A stretch of DNA of 64,000 nt. It comes from Streptomyces sp. NBC_00083. Its GTDB lineage: Bacteria > Actinomycetota > Actinomycetes > Streptomycetales > Streptomycetaceae. Below, in pieces: positions 62,520 to 64,000 of this stretch (within the stretch, counting starts at the first letter, position 1; each line of letters starts with the position of its first letter). The position numbers were made by a program, and so were the translations under genes. The notes under the pieces were generated by a model. That model ran no database searches. It had not been told where the DNA came from and worked only from the letters and a program-made list of their open reading frames with translations. The stretch spans positions 1,178,001 through 1,242,000 of the forward strand of contig NZ_JAPELY010000001.1 in the NCBI RefSeq assembly GCF_026343295.1. The letters run 5' to 3'.

Positions 62520-62551
62520 GAAGCCCCGTCAGTGGGTGCGGACGGGGCTTC
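62520..62551 (+). terminator. Terminator after the GNAT gene
   Basis: GAAGCCCCGTC (62520-62530) pairs perfectly with GACGGGGCTTC (62541-62551) around 10 nt. Confidence 0.75.
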
Positions 62552-62725
62552 ACGGCGGCGCCGCAGCGGGCTCGGGGAAACGCTCGACGCCGGTTTCCGG
62601 CGGGCCAGGAGCGGGGGAGGACGCCGCCGGATGGCTGAGATTACGCCTGTGGTTGGCTGAAATGTAACCCCTGTGCGGGGTGAGACTTAAGCCGTCGCGC
62701 GGGGCCTGCTGGAGTGGAGCGGATC

Positions 62726-63376
62726 ATGGATGTGCGGCGGGATCTGCGGGCGGCGTACGAACGCGCCCGCGCGAGCAAGCCCAGTTACGCGGAGGTCGGC
62801 GCTACCGGCGGCCCCCGGATGCCGGGGCCGGAGAACGGGTACCGGGTCTTTCGGCGCCGGATCACGGTCGGGTACGGAGCGGAGACGTTCGAGCGGGCCG
62901 GAGCGTACGTGCTGACGTGGGGCGTCCAGCGCGGCGCGGGCTTCGGGGTCTATCCGGGGCGGACCCCAACACCCGCGCCCCCGGCCGCACCCGGAACCCC
63001 GACCGCACCCGGCATGCCCACCGCGCCCACCGCCCCCGCCACACCCACCGCCCCCGGCGACACCGCGCTCGTCATTCTGCGGGCGGCCCCGTTCCGGTTT
63101 CCTCGGCTTGTCATCCCCTGTCGCGTCGTGTGGACCGTGCGGTCCGCCGAGCGGATCGGGTTCGCCTACGGGACCCTGCCGGGACATCCCGAGTGCGGGG
63201 AGGAGTCGTTCGTCGTGGGGCGGGAGGCGGACGGGCTCGTCTGGTTCGAGGTCGCCGCCTTCTCGCGGCCTGCGCGCTGGTACGCCCGGCTCGGCGGGCC
63301 CTTCACGCGCCTGCTCCAGGATCTGGCCACCCGGCGCTACCTCCGGGCCGTGGCCGCCGCTGCCGTACGCCGCTGA
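62726..63376 (+). CDS. DUF1990 protein with Pro/Thr/Ala-rich insertion
   Basis: 216 aa. The DUF1990 pattern is visible at both ends (YAEVGATGG, YRVFRRRITVGYGAETFERAGAYVLTWGVQRGAGF, then VWTVRSAERIGFAYGTLPGHPECGEESFVV). Residues about 85-118 are a low-complexity stretch of P/T/A units (TAPGMPTAPTAPATPTAPGD) that is unusual for the family. ATG 62726 follows GGAG. No membrane segment. Function unknown. Confidence 0.85.
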   Translation: MDVRRDLRAAYERARASKPSYAEVGATGGPRMPGPENGYRVFRRRITVGYGAETFERAGAYVLTWGVQRGAGFGVYPGRTPTPAPPAAPGTPTAPGMPTAPTAPATPTAPGDTALVILRAAPFRFPRLVIPCRVVWTVRSAERIGFAYGTLPGHPECGEESFVVGREADGLVWFEVAAFSRPARWYARLGGPFTRLLQDLATRRYLRAVAAAAVRR

Positions 63377-63489
63377 CGGGAGGGAACGCGTCCCCCGCGG
63401 ATCACGTCCCCCAGGGAGGTGTGAGGGCGGACGGCGTGCGATGGCACACTGGCCGCTCGTTCGGTGAAGGCGGGGAAGGGAAGCTTGTC

Positions 63490-64000
63490 GTGGCGATGAT
63501 GCGGAATCTGCGGAGGGTGGTGCGCCGCGCCTACCGCAGGAGCGTCGACCTCAGCCACCCCGCGCGCTCGCCGCTGGGGAGCGCCGTCGTCAACTGCGCC
63601 GTGTACATCGACGGCGTACGGCAGCAGGACGACGGGCCCGTGGAGGAGGCGCTGCGGCGCGTGCGCAAGACCGGCGGCGGCGCCTTCGTCTGGATCGGGC
63701 TGCACGAGCCGACCGAGGCGGAGTTCGCCGGGCTCGCCGAGCTGTTCGGGCTGCACCCGCTCGCCGTCGAGGACGCCGTCACCGCGCATCAGCGCCCCAA
63801 GGTCGTCCCGTACGACGACACGCTGTTCTCGGTCTTCAAGACGTGCCGGTACGTCGAGCACGAGGAACTGACCGCCACCAGCGAGGTGGTGGACACCGGC
63901 GAGCTGATGGTGTTCACCGGGGCCGACTTCGTCATCACCGTCCGGCACGGCATGAACGGCTCGCTCGGGCCGCTGCGGGAAGCCCTCGAATGTGAGCGCG
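63490..64000 (+). CDS. corA: CorA-family magnesium/divalent cation transporter (3' end cut by window edge)
   Basis: 170 residues of the N-terminal cytoplasmic funnel are in the window. The pattern matches CorA: GGAFVWIGLHEPTEAEFAGLAELFGLHPLAVEDAVTAHQRPKVVPYDDTLFSVFKT, then GADFVITVRHG. The membrane segments and GMN motif would lie beyond base 64000. The GTG at 63490 is preceded by GGAAGGGAAG; ATGs at 63496 and 63499 are alternatives. Confidence 0.85.
   Translation, partial: MAMMRNLRRVVRRAYRRSVDLSHPARSPLGSAVVNCAVYIDGVRQQDDGPVEEALRRVRKTGGGAFVWIGLHEPTEAEFAGLAELFGLHPLAVEDAVTAHQRPKVVPYDDTLFSVFKTCRYVEHEELTATSEVVDTGELMVFTGADFVITVRHGMNGSLGPLREALECER

Overview
The window is a high-GC actinobacterial chromosome segment, almost certainly from Streptomyces. 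Codon third positions are nearly all G or C, GTG starts are common, and several genes look leaderless. The gene content matches a conserved Streptomyces core region: mbl and matB, the fasR-fabD-fabH-acpP-fabF operon, a single-chain aceE, DUF3145 and DUF3052 genes, and a TerD cluster. No phage, integrase, transposase, rRNA or CRISPR array was seen. One tRNA-Val(UAC) is present. Both window edges cut genes: an unknown membrane protein on the left and CorA on the right.

Layout. 0-3.5 kb: a minus-strand operon of WXG100-like, ESX-type proteins behind a promoter with a perfect inverted repeat. 3.7-5.6 kb: a small basic ORF and an MFS exporter. 5.8-11.7 kb: a minus-strand run of mbl, a GAF histidine kinase with a degenerate ATPase domain, malonyl-CoA synthetase (matB) and a carboxyltransferase translationally coupled to matB. 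12-19 kb: a small unknown gene, a zinc-ribbon membrane protein, MarR/oxidoreductase/OsmC, proline iminopeptidase, EI24, and a secreted pyroglutamyl-peptidase-like protein. 19-24.7 kb: TetR with a divergent GH3 beta-glucosidase, an SGNH lipoprotein, and DUF3145. 24.7-29.6 kb: the fatty acid synthesis operon and its PucR-type activator. 29.7-43.6 kb: pirin, a serine hydrolase, MerR/aldo-keto reductase, two paralogous DUF1023 hydrolases around a NarL-type two-component system, DUF4429, TetR with a divergent MFS pump, and small secreted or membrane proteins. 43.8-47.4 kb: aceE and DUF3052.

47.5-57.2 kb is the most interesting part. It holds a peroxiredoxin, two tandem terD genes, a DUF475/TerC-like membrane protein, a TerA/TerD-like protein, and a TerD protein with a Pro/Tyr tail. 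After these come a CitE-like lyase, one long fusion protein (phosphoribosyltransferase, TRSP, StiP and PELOTA regions) and a HAD phosphatase. Together they look like a Ter-dependent stress system with an attached pathway for a predicted nucleoside-like metabolite. 57-64 kb: an O-methyltransferase, FmdB-like and DUF4383 proteins, a coiled-coil protein, a DUF4097 lipoprotein, the tRNA, GNAT, DUF1990 and corA.

Intergenic space at about 5.7, 22.2-22.9, 35.2-35.7, 43.6 and 57.9-58.2 kb carries a dispersed family of GC-rich repeats and tandem arrays. Several divergent regulator/target pairs have clear palindromes in the shared promoter region. Start codons were chosen by ribosome binding site, leaderless -10 spacing or family alignment from memory. 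All function calls rest on motif reading, with no database search.
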